Below, piece by piece: positions 27,263 through 36,430 of a stretch of DNA of 64,000 bases. A model generated the notes under the pieces. The model ran no database searches. It was not told the origin of the DNA and saw nothing but the letters and a program-made list of their open reading frames with translations. Numbering within the stretch: the stretch's first letter is position 1; each line of letters begins with the position of its first letter. Both the position numbers and the translations under genes were made by a program. This stretch comes from Pseudanabaena sp. PCC 7367. Its GTDB lineage: Bacteria; Cyanobacteriota; Cyanobacteriia; Pseudanabaenales; Pseudanabaenaceae. Location: positions 264,635 to 328,634 of the forward strand of contig NC_019690.1 of NCBI RefSeq assembly GCF_000317065.1, written 5' to 3'.

Positions 27263-28177
27263 TTGGTGTTATCTACTGAGCCCAGGCGTTTGGAAGAAAA
27301 GCAAGCACAATCGGCACCCATTACTAATGATGGTAACCTCACCATTGCCAAGGCGATCGCCAACCTGCAAGGCGATGACCTGGGTTTGCGGGTCTATTCG
27401 GCCTGGTGGTTGGGTCGATTTCGCGTTGATGACCCGATCGCGGTGGACTTGCTGATCGCGGCTCTGGATGACGAAGACGATCGCACCAGTGCAGGTGGCT
27501 ATCCGATGCGGCGGAATGCGGCTAGGGCTCTGGGCAAAATCAACAATCCCAAAGCGGTGCAACCCTTGATTGAGAGCCTTGGTTGTGCTGACTTTTATGT
27601 GCGCGAAGCGGCGGCGCAATCGTTGGAAATGCTGGGCGATCGTAGTTGCCTGGAGGCCTTGCAAAAACTCTTGGCTAATCAAATCCCCGGTACATTACCA
27701 GCCCCCGAAAAGAAAGACCTGGCTCAACCCTATGATGCGATCCTCGAAGCCCTGGGCACATTGGGTGCAGTCGAGGCGATCCCGATGATTGAACCATTTC
27801 TGAGCCATGAAATAGAGCGGGTTAAGTTTGCCGCAGCACGGGCAATGTATCAGTTGACCTTGTTGGGTGAGAATCCCGCCTCCGCAAATCAATATGGCGA
27901 TATGTTGATTGAGGGTTTGCAGCATGATGAATTGCAAATTCGCCGCACCGCTCTGGCAGATGTCGGCGCGATCGGTTATTTCAATGCCGCCCCAGCGATC
28001 GCGGCAACCCTGGCCGAAAATAGCCTTAAATTAATTTCCCTCAAAGGCCTGCTAGAGAAGCAAATTGAGCATAACCACGCCCAAAGCAAGATGCAAGCTA
28101 ATTCTCACTCTGATCCTTTGCTTCCCGTGTCAGAGGAAATGGCACAGGTGATGCGATTTATGGATGAGTTGCTGTAG
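27263..28177 (+). CDS. cpcE: Phycocyanobilin lyase, CpcE subunit
   Basis: 304 residues: AWWLGRFRVDDPIAVDLLIAAL, PMRRNAARALGKINNPKAVQPL and FYVREAAAQSLEMLGD are HEAT repeats in the CpcE arrangement, with the KKDLAQPYDAILEALGTLGA segment. CpcE and CpcF together attach phycocyanobilin to Cys-84 of CpcA. The start is TTG at 27263 or GTG at 27266; no ATG is available. The tail after residue 265 is a helical extension. cpcF follows 189 bp later. Confidence 0.88.
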   Translation: MVLSTEPRRLEEKQAQSAPITNDGNLTIAKAIANLQGDDLGLRVYSAWWLGRFRVDDPIAVDLLIAALDDEDDRTSAGGYPMRRNAARALGKINNPKAVQPLIESLGCADFYVREAAAQSLEMLGDRSCLEALQKLLANQIPGTLPAPEKKDLAQPYDAILEALGTLGAVEAIPMIEPFLSHEIERVKFAAARAMYQLTLLGENPASANQYGDMLIEGLQHDELQIRRTALADVGAIGYFNAAPAIAATLAENSLKLISLKGLLEKQIEHNHAQSKMQANSHSDPLLPVSEEMAQVMRFMDELL

Positions 28178-28366
28178 CGCTGGCTTAATTATTGGCTAAT
28201 TATTGGCTCAATCTGCAAATTAACCTTGAAGCACCTAATCATCAACATCTACTCATCAACTACCGCGATTGTTCCCTAGCATAACCAACAAAAGCAAAAC
28301 TAAATAATTGCCAGTTCGCAAATTAGTTTAAATCCTAAACAATAAAATCCTAAGCAATAAAGCCCT

Positions 28367-29137
28367 ATGACTACAGATACCCAGGTTTCGGCATTAATCC
28401 AGGCAGTGGTAAAGGCAACTTCCTCTGATAGTCTGCTCACTGCGGTAGAAGACCTCGCCGCGATCGGCGACCCTGTAGCGATTCCCACTTTGATTGAGGT
28501 GCTGGGGTTTAATAATCCTGGTGCGGCGGTGGCAGCAGTAGATGGCTTGATTAGAATTGGGCCGCTTTGCGTAGATGCTTTGCTAGAACAACTGGATGCT
28601 CATAATTATGGGGCTAGGGCTTGGGCAGTCAGGGCTTTGGCTGGAATTGGCGATCCTCGCGCCCTGGATATTTTACTGGAATCGGCGGTGGAAGATATTG
28701 CCCTTAGTGTGCGGCGGGCAGCGGCCAGAGGTTTAGGTAAGATTAATTGGCATTTGCTACCCATCGAGGCGATCGCTCCGGCTCAATCGCAAACGCTGGT
28801 GGCTTTGTTGAAGGTAACCACAGACTCAGAATGGATTGTGCGCTATGCGGCGATAGTTGGTTTACAGGGCTTGTTGATGGCGATGGATGGTGCACAAGAA
28901 GCCAGTCGATCGCAGATTTGTGAATGTGTCGTAGCGATCGGCAAGGAAGATGAGAGCCTGGCAGTACGCGCCAGAGCCTGGTTTGTGCAGCAGCAGCTAC
29001 CCCAGTTGTTTGGTAATTCAGCCGCTGGCCACCAACAGGATTGGCAATCGGCATTGGAATTGCTCTATCAACGCAAGTCAAGCGAAAAGCCATTGCCCGA
29101 AGGCGATCCACGTCGCTTTTTGAATCTGGTGGGCTAG
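28367..29137 (+). CDS. cpcF: Phycocyanobilin lyase, CpcF subunit
   Basis: 256 residues of HEAT repeats (LLTAVEDLAAIGDPVAIPTLIEVLG, GARAWAVRALAGIGDPRALDILL, LSVRRAAARGLGKINW) with the CpcF-type C-terminus LLYQRKSSEKPLPEGDPR. It is the partner of CpcE in alpha-phycocyanin chromophore attachment. It is slightly longer than the usual 200-215 residues, through a loop near 200-230. It is separate from cpcBA, which lies about 9 kb away on the other strand. Confidence 0.88.
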   Translation: MTTDTQVSALIQAVVKATSSDSLLTAVEDLAAIGDPVAIPTLIEVLGFNNPGAAVAAVDGLIRIGPLCVDALLEQLDAHNYGARAWAVRALAGIGDPRALDILLESAVEDIALSVRRAAARGLGKINWHLLPIEAIAPAQSQTLVALLKVTTDSEWIVRYAAIVGLQGLLMAMDGAQEASRSQICECVVAIGKEDESLAVRARAWFVQQQLPQLFGNSAAGHQQDWQSALELLYQRKSSEKPLPEGDPRRFLNLVG

Positions 29138-29159
29138 GAATTAATAATTTACGCCTCAA

Positions 29160-29735
29160 TTAAATCAGTTCAGTCAATCGCTCTAGAGCAGAAACCAGTT
29201 GAATTAGCCCCTGTTTTTTAAGAATTGCTAAATACTCTGACACAGAATAGGGTGGATTTTGATAATACTCGGTGCGGATTTTTTTAGTGCATTGACAAAA
29301 GAGCGCTGTCTCTAATGCTAGATGTTCACATAAAAAACTATCTGGATGTTCTGCCCTAATTCCATATTGAGCAAGAAGCTGAGCTGGAAAATCTTTTAGG
29401 TTTTTGGTGACAATTACATTGCAATCACCTGCGATCGCCGCTGCCAATACATGTCGATCATTGGGATCGGGCAGATTCAGGGTCGGGATTATTGGTTCAT
29501 AATCAAATACTAAGCAATCACGAACTTTATTGTTCATGAGTTGGCGGGTTTTCTCAAGATAATTACGATCTAAATCAGGTCTCTTTTTGAGAAGATTTTT
29601 TATCCATTCGCGGTGAATATCTTCTGTCCATTTCACTTGGAAAAAGCCAGCGGTAAGTGCCAATTCCACAAACATATATCGCATTGGCCCAGAGAAAAGG
29701 ATATTTGCATCAAGGATCGCCATATCTCGAATCAT
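29160..29735 (-). CDS. PIN-domain ribonuclease toxin
   Basis: 191 residues. The PIN acidic residues are visible in AILDANILFSG, in the Glu of DIHREW, and in LPDPNDRHVLAAAIAGDCNVIVTKNLKDFP. The C-terminal 70 residues are a helical extension seen in the larger PIN toxins. It follows an HTH gene by 9 bp in the same direction, the usual arrangement for a PIN/excisionase-like toxin-antitoxin pair. All catalytic residues seem intact. Confidence 0.87.
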   Translation of the reverse strand: MIRDMAILDANILFSGPMRYMFVELALTAGFFQVKWTEDIHREWIKNLLKKRPDLDRNYLEKTRQLMNNKVRDCLVFDYEPIIPTLNLPDPNDRHVLAAAIAGDCNVIVTKNLKDFPAQLLAQYGIRAEHPDSFLCEHLALETALFCQCTKKIRTEYYQNPPYSVSEYLAILKKQGLIQLVSALERLTELI

Positions 29736-29744
29736 GACTTATAG

Positions 29745-30200
29745 TTAATATCCCACCAAGCCATACTTTTGATCTTCCGCAATAAGTTGTTTTATAGCCT
29801 GTGCTCTCTCCGCGTCGTCTTTGTCTTTATACGCGCTCAAATTTTTCATCTTGATCCGGCGATGACTGCCCACCTTGTGATAGGGGATTTCACCCGCATT
29901 GAGCAGCTTAATCAAATAAGGACGCGAGACGTTGAGCAGATCGGCGGCTTCAAAGGTACTCAGTTCCGCATGTTCAGGAATGATATAGACACTTTTGCCC
30001 TGGGCGATCGCTTCTAACAACTGCTCCAGCATGGCGATTGTGGCGGCTGGTAATTCGATCGATTCTTGACCTAGGCTCAACATTGCTGATGGTAATGGTT
30101 CACCTGCCTCTAATCGGGCGGCCAGAAGCTGATGAGCATGATGGGCTAAATCAATATCAGCTTGAGTAATAGGAGGTTGATTTTTGGTAACTAAGGTCAT
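29745..30200 (-). CDS. Helix-turn-helix (excisionase-like) antitoxin
   Basis: 151 residues from the ATG at 30200. The C-terminal half has a MerR/excisionase-type helix-turn-helix: LSTFEAADLLNVSRPYLIKLLNAGEIPYHKVGSHRRIKMKNLSAYK. The N-terminal half would bind the toxin. An in-frame ATG at 30221 adds seven residues and is less likely. It precedes the PIN toxin and probably represses their operon. Confidence 0.85.
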   Translation of the reverse strand: MTLVTKNQPPITQADIDLAHHAHQLLAARLEAGEPLPSAMLSLGQESIELPAATIAMLEQLLEAIAQGKSVYIIPEHAELSTFEAADLLNVSRPYLIKLLNAGEIPYHKVGSHRRIKMKNLSAYKDKDDAERAQAIKQLIAEDQKYGLVGY

Positions 30201-30431
30201 AGGTGGGCTTCCTGCTTCCAATTAGGTGGCTGGTTTATGCTTAAATTATGGCATAAGTGCAATAAGTGAAACAGGTGGAGTAAGCCAGGCTGAGTGAGGC
30301 TAAGCGAGGCTAAATATAATCTCCCTGCCGATCGGCTCAAAGTTACTGCCTCCTAACCTCATAACTGCCTCAAGCTCTAGCCCAGACTCCGCTAAAAGCT
30401 TTGCGCACAAAAGTTTTAAATCACGAAAGTT

Positions 30432-30590
30432 TTAAATTAAGTCGTTTTTGTAAACATCGATCACTTGCGTGCAGTTGAAGATGAACTCACTATAGTCAGC
30501 AATAGTATCAACCCCAACCAAGTTGAAAGCAATTTCCAAGGCTGCCCACGCAGTTAGCTTTATTAGTAATACTTTCCATTGACTCTTCAT
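30432..30590 (-). CDS. Small conserved-looking protein with one hydrophobic segment
   Basis: 52 residues beginning MKSQWKVLLIKLTAWAALEI and continuing with VDTIADYSEFIF. I recall similar tiny cyanobacterial proteins with a basic start, a hydrophobic helix and a DxADYxEFIF motif. It has no neighbour on its strand within 200 bp. Expression is unproven, but the codon pattern and family resemblance favour a real gene. Confidence 0.55.
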   Translation of the reverse strand: MKSQWKVLLIKLTAWAALEIAFNLVGVDTIADYSEFIFNCTQVIDVYKNDLI

Positions 30591-31244
30591 GACGCAACCT
30601 TTGGATCTATGGTGGTGTTTGAGAGCTCAAAATTGATACTTGCATGGGTTTATTTGCATCTGTCTAAATATGTCCAACCGAGCATTGCAGGTAGTCCAGG
30701 GTGGCTAGTTTAGTTAGATAACCAAAGGGACATAGTGGGACATAGTGGGACATAGTGCTTAGAGGCCATGAAGCAGTTGCTAACTGATTCCACAGAACCA
30801 TCCCCGAATCAGTAAAATAACTATCAAAGACACTGCTTATTTCGTTTGTGCAACTTTTTGTAAAGCTCAATATACATATCTTAATATTGACCTGATGGTT
30901 TGTGGAAGTGGGATAACCGAATCAGTGATTATTACTATTTCTATTGGAGTAGCAGCATCTGGAGCCGATTATGTGGCTCTGTGGCGAGCAAATGGTGATT
31001 GACATTTCACAAAGAGGATAATCGAAGTGAGCTTGCCTCTAAACAATGGGCATTCTATCCAAACCAAAACCTCAACCGATTAGCTATGAAGTCACTACAG
31101 ATTGACAGATTGAATATGTAGATAATGCAGTATCTATATGCGGTTTTAGCAATAACTGGCTCATTCTGGATCATGAAATGCTAAATTTGTCTATAGAAAA
31201 TAATTTAATTTTTTCAAAGACTGGGCGGGGGCTCAATTCAGAAT
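30591..31244. other. Intergenic region with short repeats and gene remnants
   Basis: About 650 bp. The 10-bp unit GGACATAGTG occurs three times at 30728-30757. Near 30920-31010 a short frame with ITISIGVAASGAD resembles a piece of a GGDEF domain, but it is broken and too short to call. No intact gene. Confidence 0.4.
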
Positions 31245-31436
31245 ATGTATAACCATCAGCAAATCCAATTGGCAATCAGTATATTGAAAAGTGATGCTCG
31301 ATTGCCTGCATTTGTGCATCAGGAGCTAATTTGGGTGTGGGAAAAATATATCAGTGGTATTGCTTTGGGTTGCAACGAGAACGAATTACTGGATACGGCG
31401 ATCCAACTTGTTTTGGAAAGGCAATTGGAGGGATGA
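31245..31436 (+). CDS. Small hypothetical protein
   Basis: 63 residues, soluble and helical (IQLAISILKSDARLPAFVHQELIWVWEKYISGIA and LLDTAIQLVLERQLEG). No recognised domain. The preceding sequence has only a weak GGGGG run as ribosome binding site. Plausible but unproven. Confidence 0.4.
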   Translation: MYNHQQIQLAISILKSDARLPAFVHQELIWVWEKYISGIALGCNENELLDTAIQLVLERQLEG

Positions 31437-31450
31437 TCGCCTCTATAACA

Positions 31451-31966
31451 TTACTGATGGAGATTTCTGGCTCTGGCGCGAACTGATGCTGCTGGATCAT
31501 CGATCGCCTTGGCCAAGGCTTGATTAGCCTGCGGTTCTAGGTCGGGATTAATCTCCGCTAGATAACATAACGCATCCAGTGACCAGGTGCGCAGGAATGG
31601 GCGTTTATGGCTTAGTAAGGGAGTTAACCATTGGTGTAGCGACTCAGTTTGTGCAAGGGAAATTGGCAAATGGCGAAGTGATTGACAGAGGTGTAATTGG
31701 GCGCTCCAGGAAGTAAGGTGTTCAAGCTGCTGTAATAATCTCTTTATCTGTGTTTCAGAGATATTATTACCATTCTCTAAGTGATGCTTAATTAACCAGG
31801 TGGCTGCATCATTTAGGTTATGCTCGGCTTGTTCTAATAAACTAATTAGGCGATCTAAATAACCTGGCTCGGTGGCGAACTGGTTTACGATCGCCATTAA
31901 GAATGGTTTCGATCGCCCATCATATTGGCTCAGTTCGGCTTTGAGTTGGAGGTTGAGTTCTTCCAT
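31451..31966 (-). CDS. HEAT-like helical repeat protein
   Basis: 171 residues of alternating amphipathic helices. WLTPLLSHKRPFLRTWSLDALCYLAEINPDLEPQANQALAKAIDDPAASVRARARNL is HEAT-like. No catalytic motif is present. It is downstream of nadB's 3' end on the same strand (37 bp apart), transcribed in the same direction after it would be read from nadB's opposite side, so co-transcription with nadB is not implied. Function unknown. Confidence 0.55.
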   Translation of the reverse strand: MEELNLQLKAELSQYDGRSKPFLMAIVNQFATEPGYLDRLISLLEQAEHNLNDAATWLIKHHLENGNNISETQIKRLLQQLEHLTSWSAQLHLCQSLRHLPISLAQTESLHQWLTPLLSHKRPFLRTWSLDALCYLAEINPDLEPQANQALAKAIDDPAASVRARARNLHQ

Positions 31967-32003
31967 TTGAGTTTGCAGCCTATCTACGCTTAATCACTCT
32001 CGC

Positions 32004-33833
32004 TCATTGAATTGGATGGATTGGGCTGGTAGTAAGCCGATCGCCCTGTACTATTGTATGCACCCGCCATTGCTCTTGGGTCTCAGGGAAATCCTGGCGA
32101 TAGTGCCCACCTCGGCTTTCGGTTCTAAACAGGGCACTGCGCAGAATTAAATAACTCACGTCTAATAAATTCATCACTTCGATCGCTTGCCGCAAATATT
32201 GCTCCGCTTGCGAATTAGCAAAGGGACTAGTAAGGGAATTAGTAAATTGGTTGGATTCCTCTGGCTGTAAATGATTGATAAATTGATAGATGCTTAAATT
32301 AGTCAATTGCGATCGCCATTCTTTTACTTGCTCTAGGGCGATCGATAAAACATCAGATTCCCGACTGATCGCCGCACTCCGCCACATCAGTTGGGGTAGT
32401 TCTTGGCGGATGGTTTTAATTATTTCTATTTCTGCTGGCCAATTGCTGGTGTCTATTTGGCGGGTTTGGTCTTCGGGTTGAATAGGAGGTTGCTTAAAAT
32501 TAATAGAATTAATAGTTAAATCCGGTTCGAGCTGCGCCAACGTAGCCGCAAATACCAGGCATTCCAGCAGCGAATTACTCGCCAATCGATTCGCGCCATG
32601 TACGCCTGTGCTGGCCACCTCGCCGATCGCATAGAGGCCAGGGATTGAAGTTTGGCTATTTAAATCCACGGCCACACCACCCATCCAGTAATGGTTTGCT
32701 GGTGCAACTGGAATTGGCGTGGTAAATACATCAATGGCATATTTCTGGCAGACTTGAATGATTTGCGGGAAGCGGCGGTTAATTGTCTCGGTGGGAATGG
32801 GGCGCAGGTCTAGATAAACATTCTCGATCGCCTGGTTGGGATTGCTTGCCGTATCTTTTTGGGAATGGTTGGCTAGGTTCATTTTGAGATTTGTCTTCAA
32901 TAAATGCTGGAAGATCGCCCGACTCACCACATCACGGGGAGCCAGTTCTCCGGCTGGATCATAATTAAACGCAAAGCGATCGCCCTTTTCATCAACTAAA
33001 TGCGCTCCTTCACCCCGCACTGCTTCGCTAATCAAAAAATGTGGCGCGTTCTCTTTATGCAAAGCCGTAGGATGAAATTGCACGAATTCTAAATCTCGCA
33101 ACTTAGCACCAGCCCGCCAGGCGATCGCCACCCCATCCCCCACACTCACAGTTGGATTAGTGGTTTGGGCATAGACTTGACCGCCACCGCCCGTGGCCAG
33201 AATCACCGCCCCGGCAGCTAACCAATGAATTTGATTGCGATATAGCAAACATACTCCCTGACAGCGTTTGGTTTGCTCGTTTTGCCATAGCCTCAATACC
33301 AATGCCTGGGTGATGACTTGAATATTGGTGCGTTCCAGGACTCGTTCAATCAGCACGGTCACAACGGCTTTACCGGTGGTGTCGGCGGAATGCAATACCC
33401 TGGGGCGGGAATGGGCGGCTTCCAAGGTCATCGCCAGGTCTTTCCCATGCCGATCGAAGGCTACGCCCAGTTTCAACAGCGAATCGATCGCCTCCGGTGC
33501 GGTTTCTACCAAAAACCTGACTGCATCGGGATCACACAGACCTACTCCGGCTTTGATCGTGTCTTCGTAGTGCAATGCGGCGGAATCAGTGGGAGCGATC
33601 GCGGCGGCAATTCCCCCCTGTGCCCAACTGCTGGAACCATATTTCAGCTTGTCTTTGGTAATTAGGCCAATTTTGAGATGGGCTGGCAATCGCAACGCTG
33701 CATAGAGTCCGGCGGCACCACTACCCACAATGATTACATCGAATTGGGTGGGAAATTCGTTCAGGTCGGCGGCGATCGCTATCTCAGTCGTTTCGGCGGT
33801 CTGAGTGATTTTTATGTCAGCAGGGTTAGACAT
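32004..33833 (-). CDS. nadB: L-aspartate oxidase
   Basis: 609 residues. The FAD-binding VIIVGSGAAGLYAALRL is at about 34-50, SSWAQGGIAAAI near 70-80, HSADTTGKAV near 148, the active site region FVQFHPTALHKENAPHFLISEAVRGEGAHLVDEKGDRF near 253-290, and the end of the flavin domain ASTGVHGANRLASNSLLECLVF. The C-terminal helical domain is longer than in E. coli NadB by about 60 residues. It oxidises L-aspartate to iminoaspartate, first step of NAD synthesis with NadA, which is not in the window. Confidence 0.95.
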   Translation of the reverse strand: MSNPADIKITQTAETTEIAIAADLNEFPTQFDVIIVGSGAAGLYAALRLPAHLKIGLITKDKLKYGSSSWAQGGIAAAIAPTDSAALHYEDTIKAGVGLCDPDAVRFLVETAPEAIDSLLKLGVAFDRHGKDLAMTLEAAHSRPRVLHSADTTGKAVVTVLIERVLERTNIQVITQALVLRLWQNEQTKRCQGVCLLYRNQIHWLAAGAVILATGGGGQVYAQTTNPTVSVGDGVAIAWRAGAKLRDLEFVQFHPTALHKENAPHFLISEAVRGEGAHLVDEKGDRFAFNYDPAGELAPRDVVSRAIFQHLLKTNLKMNLANHSQKDTASNPNQAIENVYLDLRPIPTETINRRFPQIIQVCQKYAIDVFTTPIPVAPANHYWMGGVAVDLNSQTSIPGLYAIGEVASTGVHGANRLASNSLLECLVFAATLAQLEPDLTINSINFKQPPIQPEDQTRQIDTSNWPAEIEIIKTIRQELPQLMWRSAAISRESDVLSIALEQVKEWRSQLTNLSIYQFINHLQPEESNQFTNSLTSPFANSQAEQYLRQAIEVMNLLDVSYLILRSALFRTESRGGHYRQDFPETQEQWRVHTIVQGDRLTTSPIHPIQ

Positions 33834-33959
33834 CTAGGTGGGGGTGGGTCGGTTGTAAGTTTTACCTAGTGTAAGCCCTGGAGTGCTTGGTTGGTGTTGG
33901 ATTGGTGCGATTGGCCAAGAATTTTATCGTAGACTGGGGTTATGGCGCAAATCATCGAA

Positions 33960-34544
33960 TTATTTTTGCTCAACTGGAAAAACAGCCACCACGGGAACTT
34001 GCACATCGGGGAAAGCCTGCAAACTAATACTCTCTCCGGCTCTGTAAATCTGAGATGAGCCATAGCGATCGCCAGTAGCCAGCCAATAAACTTCAATACA
34101 CTGCGCTTCAATATCCACCAACCAGACTTCTAAAATTCCCGCCGCTGCATACATCGGCATTTTGACATTGCGATCGAACGCCAGCGAGCTATCCGCCACT
34201 TCGATTAATAGATAAATATCCGCTGGGGTGGGATGAGCAGAAATATAGAAATCCGCTTTTCGCTTGAGCAGGGCTAGATCCGGCTGGGGTTGGGAATTGG
34301 GCGGCAGTTGAATCGAGCTTTGCACCCGTAGTTGGATTCGGTCAATTAACTGGCTCATTAAGATGTGGTTGAGCCGATCGACACAGGTAGCATGCTTAGT
34401 TCCAACTGGCGACATATAAACAATCTCTCCGGCGATTAATTCCACCCGATCGTGATCACTGATTACCCCGGCCTGGTAAATGCGGTAATACTCATCAACG
34501 GTGAATAACTTTTTGGTTACTTGAGCAGTCACAGGTGCGATCAT
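33960..34544 (-). CDS. Uma2-family putative nuclease (divergent type)
   Basis: 194 residues, N-terminus FTVDEYYRIYQAGVISDHDRVELIAGEIVYMSP, then SQPQPDLALLKRKADFY (the PD motif), DIYLLIEVADSSLAFDRNVKMPMYAAAGILEVWLVDIEAQCIEVYW. These match the second main Uma2 subgroup, with the E...K active site clear. It directly follows the next Uma2 gene with a 5-bp gap, so the two likely share an mRNA. Confidence 0.87.
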   Translation of the reverse strand: MIAPVTAQVTKKLFTVDEYYRIYQAGVISDHDRVELIAGEIVYMSPVGTKHATCVDRLNHILMSQLIDRIQLRVQSSIQLPPNSQPQPDLALLKRKADFYISAHPTPADIYLLIEVADSSLAFDRNVKMPMYAAAGILEVWLVDIEAQCIEVYWLATGDRYGSSQIYRAGESISLQAFPDVQVPVVAVFPVEQK

Positions 34545-34549
34545 GATTT

Positions 34550-35131
34550 TTATTCCTCCCAGATAAAATCTAAATCCAACTCAAACCCTGGTAATATTGC
34601 TTCACCGCTCAGGGTTTGGGGCATTGCTAATAATTCTTTATCTCTACCAGGGCGATAGATTTCTACTTGCTTGGCCTCTGGATTAATCAACCAGCCCAGC
34701 TTTGCCCCATTCTCGATATATTCAATCAGCTTCGCTTGCATCACTTTCAGCACATCACTGGGTGACATCAACTCCATCACGAAATCGGGACAAATTTTAG
34801 CAAACTTCGTGCGTTCAGCTTTACCAAGGGACTCATAGCGATCGTTACGAATCCAACTCATATCCGGGGCACGAATCGCCCCATTCGGCAGAGTAAACCC
34901 ACCATTGGAATCAAAGCAATGACCCAATTTAGTTTTACGATTCCAAATCACCAGGTTTGCGCCTAGCTCAATATTATTTTCACTTGTTTCAATGCCAGTG
35001 GGGGACATAATGATTAAATCTCCGGTGGCGCTGCGCTCGAATCGCAGGTCAGGATTGCGGCGACATAGTTGATAAAACTGTTCATCACTCAGTTCTATAA
35101 CTGATTCGAGGTTGAGGGTATGGGCAGTCAT
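34550..35131 (-). CDS. Uma2-family putative nuclease
   Basis: 193 residues, close to the copies at 14443 and 10523 (MTAHTLNLESVIELSDEQFYQLCRRNP at the start, LPNGAIRAPDMSWIRNDRYESLGKAERTKFAKICPDFVMELMSPSD in the middle, LPGFELDLDFIWEE at the end). It is first in a two-gene Uma2 operon. It lacks the short QDAQPEKE insert found in the tandem copies. Confidence 0.87.
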   Translation of the reverse strand: MTAHTLNLESVIELSDEQFYQLCRRNPDLRFERSATGDLIIMSPTGIETSENNIELGANLVIWNRKTKLGHCFDSNGGFTLPNGAIRAPDMSWIRNDRYESLGKAERTKFAKICPDFVMELMSPSDVLKVMQAKLIEYIENGAKLGWLINPEAKQVEIYRPGRDKELLAMPQTLSGEAILPGFELDLDFIWEE

Positions 35132-35438
35132 GATGGCCTCACTGACTTACTGAGGTAAGGAATTGTGCTTCTATTTTACCTATGATTCTTTGCGATGCTG
35201 GAGTGTTGCTTTGTTTAGTTGACCGTTCTCAGCTAGCTCTATAAATTTAAGCCTTGCATTTAATTTGAAATTAATGTTTAAATGTGGCGTTCTTAAGGTA
35301 CAATCACACATCGATTCGGCATCAATAATCACCAGTTAAACATTACATATATATACCTGACCTGATGGAATAGCTGGAATTAGCCAATAAACATCCTCAA
35401 GATAGCCAGATAAAACTTGTCATAGAGAGCCGCGAACC
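35132..35438. other. Intergenic region, about 307 bp
   Basis: AT-rich spacer between divergent genes. A run TATATATACC near 35348 could be a -10 region for the small gene at 35439. Nothing else is recognised. Confidence 0.35.
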
Positions 35439-35690
35439 ATGTATACCTCTCTCCTGCAAACCGCAGGACTCCTTGCTTGCCATTGCCGCATTAGCCCTGA
35501 AACGATCCAGGCGGGTATTTTGATTGTTACACCAGAATTTCGATCGCCCCAAATCACCCACTTGCCGCAGTCGATCAGTGATGGTGAGGCGACCTTAATC
35601 GATTTAGATAGTGAAAACACCTATCAGGTGACTGTACCCGACGAAGTGGGTTGTTTTTATGATGTGGAGTTGCAGCGGATTCCGGCGTGA
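35439..35690 (+). CDS. Small hypothetical protein
   Basis: 83 residues (ISPETIQAGILIVTPEFRSPQITHLPQSISDGEATLIDLDSENTYQVTVPDEVG). It looks like a small beta-rich soluble protein and lacks a recognised domain. AGAGAG lies about 13 bp before the ATG. No partner gene is evident. Confidence 0.5.
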   Translation: MYTSLLQTAGLLACHCRISPETIQAGILIVTPEFRSPQITHLPQSISDGEATLIDLDSENTYQVTVPDEVGCFYDVELQRIPA

Positions 35691-35723
35691 GGATTAATAG
35701 CCTTTGAACGATTAGCGATCGAC

Positions 35724-36137
35724 CTAGGGCAGTTCTAGCAACTGGGGGATCGCTGCTTCAAATTCTTCACGGGTATCATAGATATACAAAATTTTATGCA
35801 TATTCGTGATCTCAAATAGCATACTGGGCTGGTGTTGCAGCGCACAAACAGCGATCTTACCACCGAAGAACTTAGCCAGATTAAAAGCTAGCGCCAGCGC
35901 CCCAATGCCAGTGCTATCCATCATTGTCACCGCTTGCATATCAAATAAAACCAACGGTGGCTCATCAACAATTTCATCGGTAAGGCGATTGCGAATTTCA
36001 GTTGCATTGCTAGCATCAATTTGGCCGCGTAATTTAATTAACAGAATCGGAAAATTATTCCATCGATAGTACGATAGGCTCACATTGCTGGTTTTGCCAA
36101 ACCTTAAGTCTTCCATTTTGTTGATAGTAGCTTGCAT
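35724..36137 (-). CDS. STAS-domain protein (anti-sigma factor antagonist type)
   Basis: 137 residues. The STAS fold is clear: LIKLRGQIDASNATEIRNRL, PPLVLFDMQAVTMMDSTGIGALALAFNLAKFFGGKIAVCAL, with the phosphorylatable Ser in DSTGIG. Such proteins are switched by a serine kinase and phosphatase to release partner regulators. No kinase gene is adjacent. A second STAS gene is at 42929. Confidence 0.87.
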   Translation of the reverse strand: MQATINKMEDLRFGKTSNVSLSYYRWNNFPILLIKLRGQIDASNATEIRNRLTDEIVDEPPLVLFDMQAVTMMDSTGIGALALAFNLAKFFGGKIAVCALQHQPSMLFEITNMHKILYIYDTREEFEAAIPQLLELP

Positions 36138-36430
36138 CTGGATCGTCGGCCTCCTTGGATAGATTTGAGTTTAGATCCCATCTATCTAAAGGTAGAGCTA
36201 AATATGATTGGAGGCTGTAGGAAAAAGTAGGTAGATTGTGGGATTCGCATTACTTAGTAATTATGCCTTGATAGAATCATATCTTGATAAAATCATACCT
36301 TGACATATAGATTTAGGGCTGTTGCTTAAAGTTACAAAAGCCCTAAAGGTTTATATTTATTTACAGATATTTCTACCTGTTGCTGGGTTAAGCGTCGATC
36401 GCTACTTAACGCCAATGTCTAGTTAGCTAT

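Noticed and set aside
30728..30757. Three GGACATAGTG units considered as a CRISPR remnant
   Set aside because: The unit is 10 bp in direct tandem without spacers and no cas gene is present.
30920..31010. Frame with ITISIGVAASGAD resembling a GGDEF domain end
   Set aside because: Too short and without the GGDEF motif itself; chance similarity cannot be excluded, so it is only mentioned in the spacer note.
33318..33665. Long plus-strand frame inside nadB
   Set aside because: Antisense shadow of a strongly conserved enzyme.
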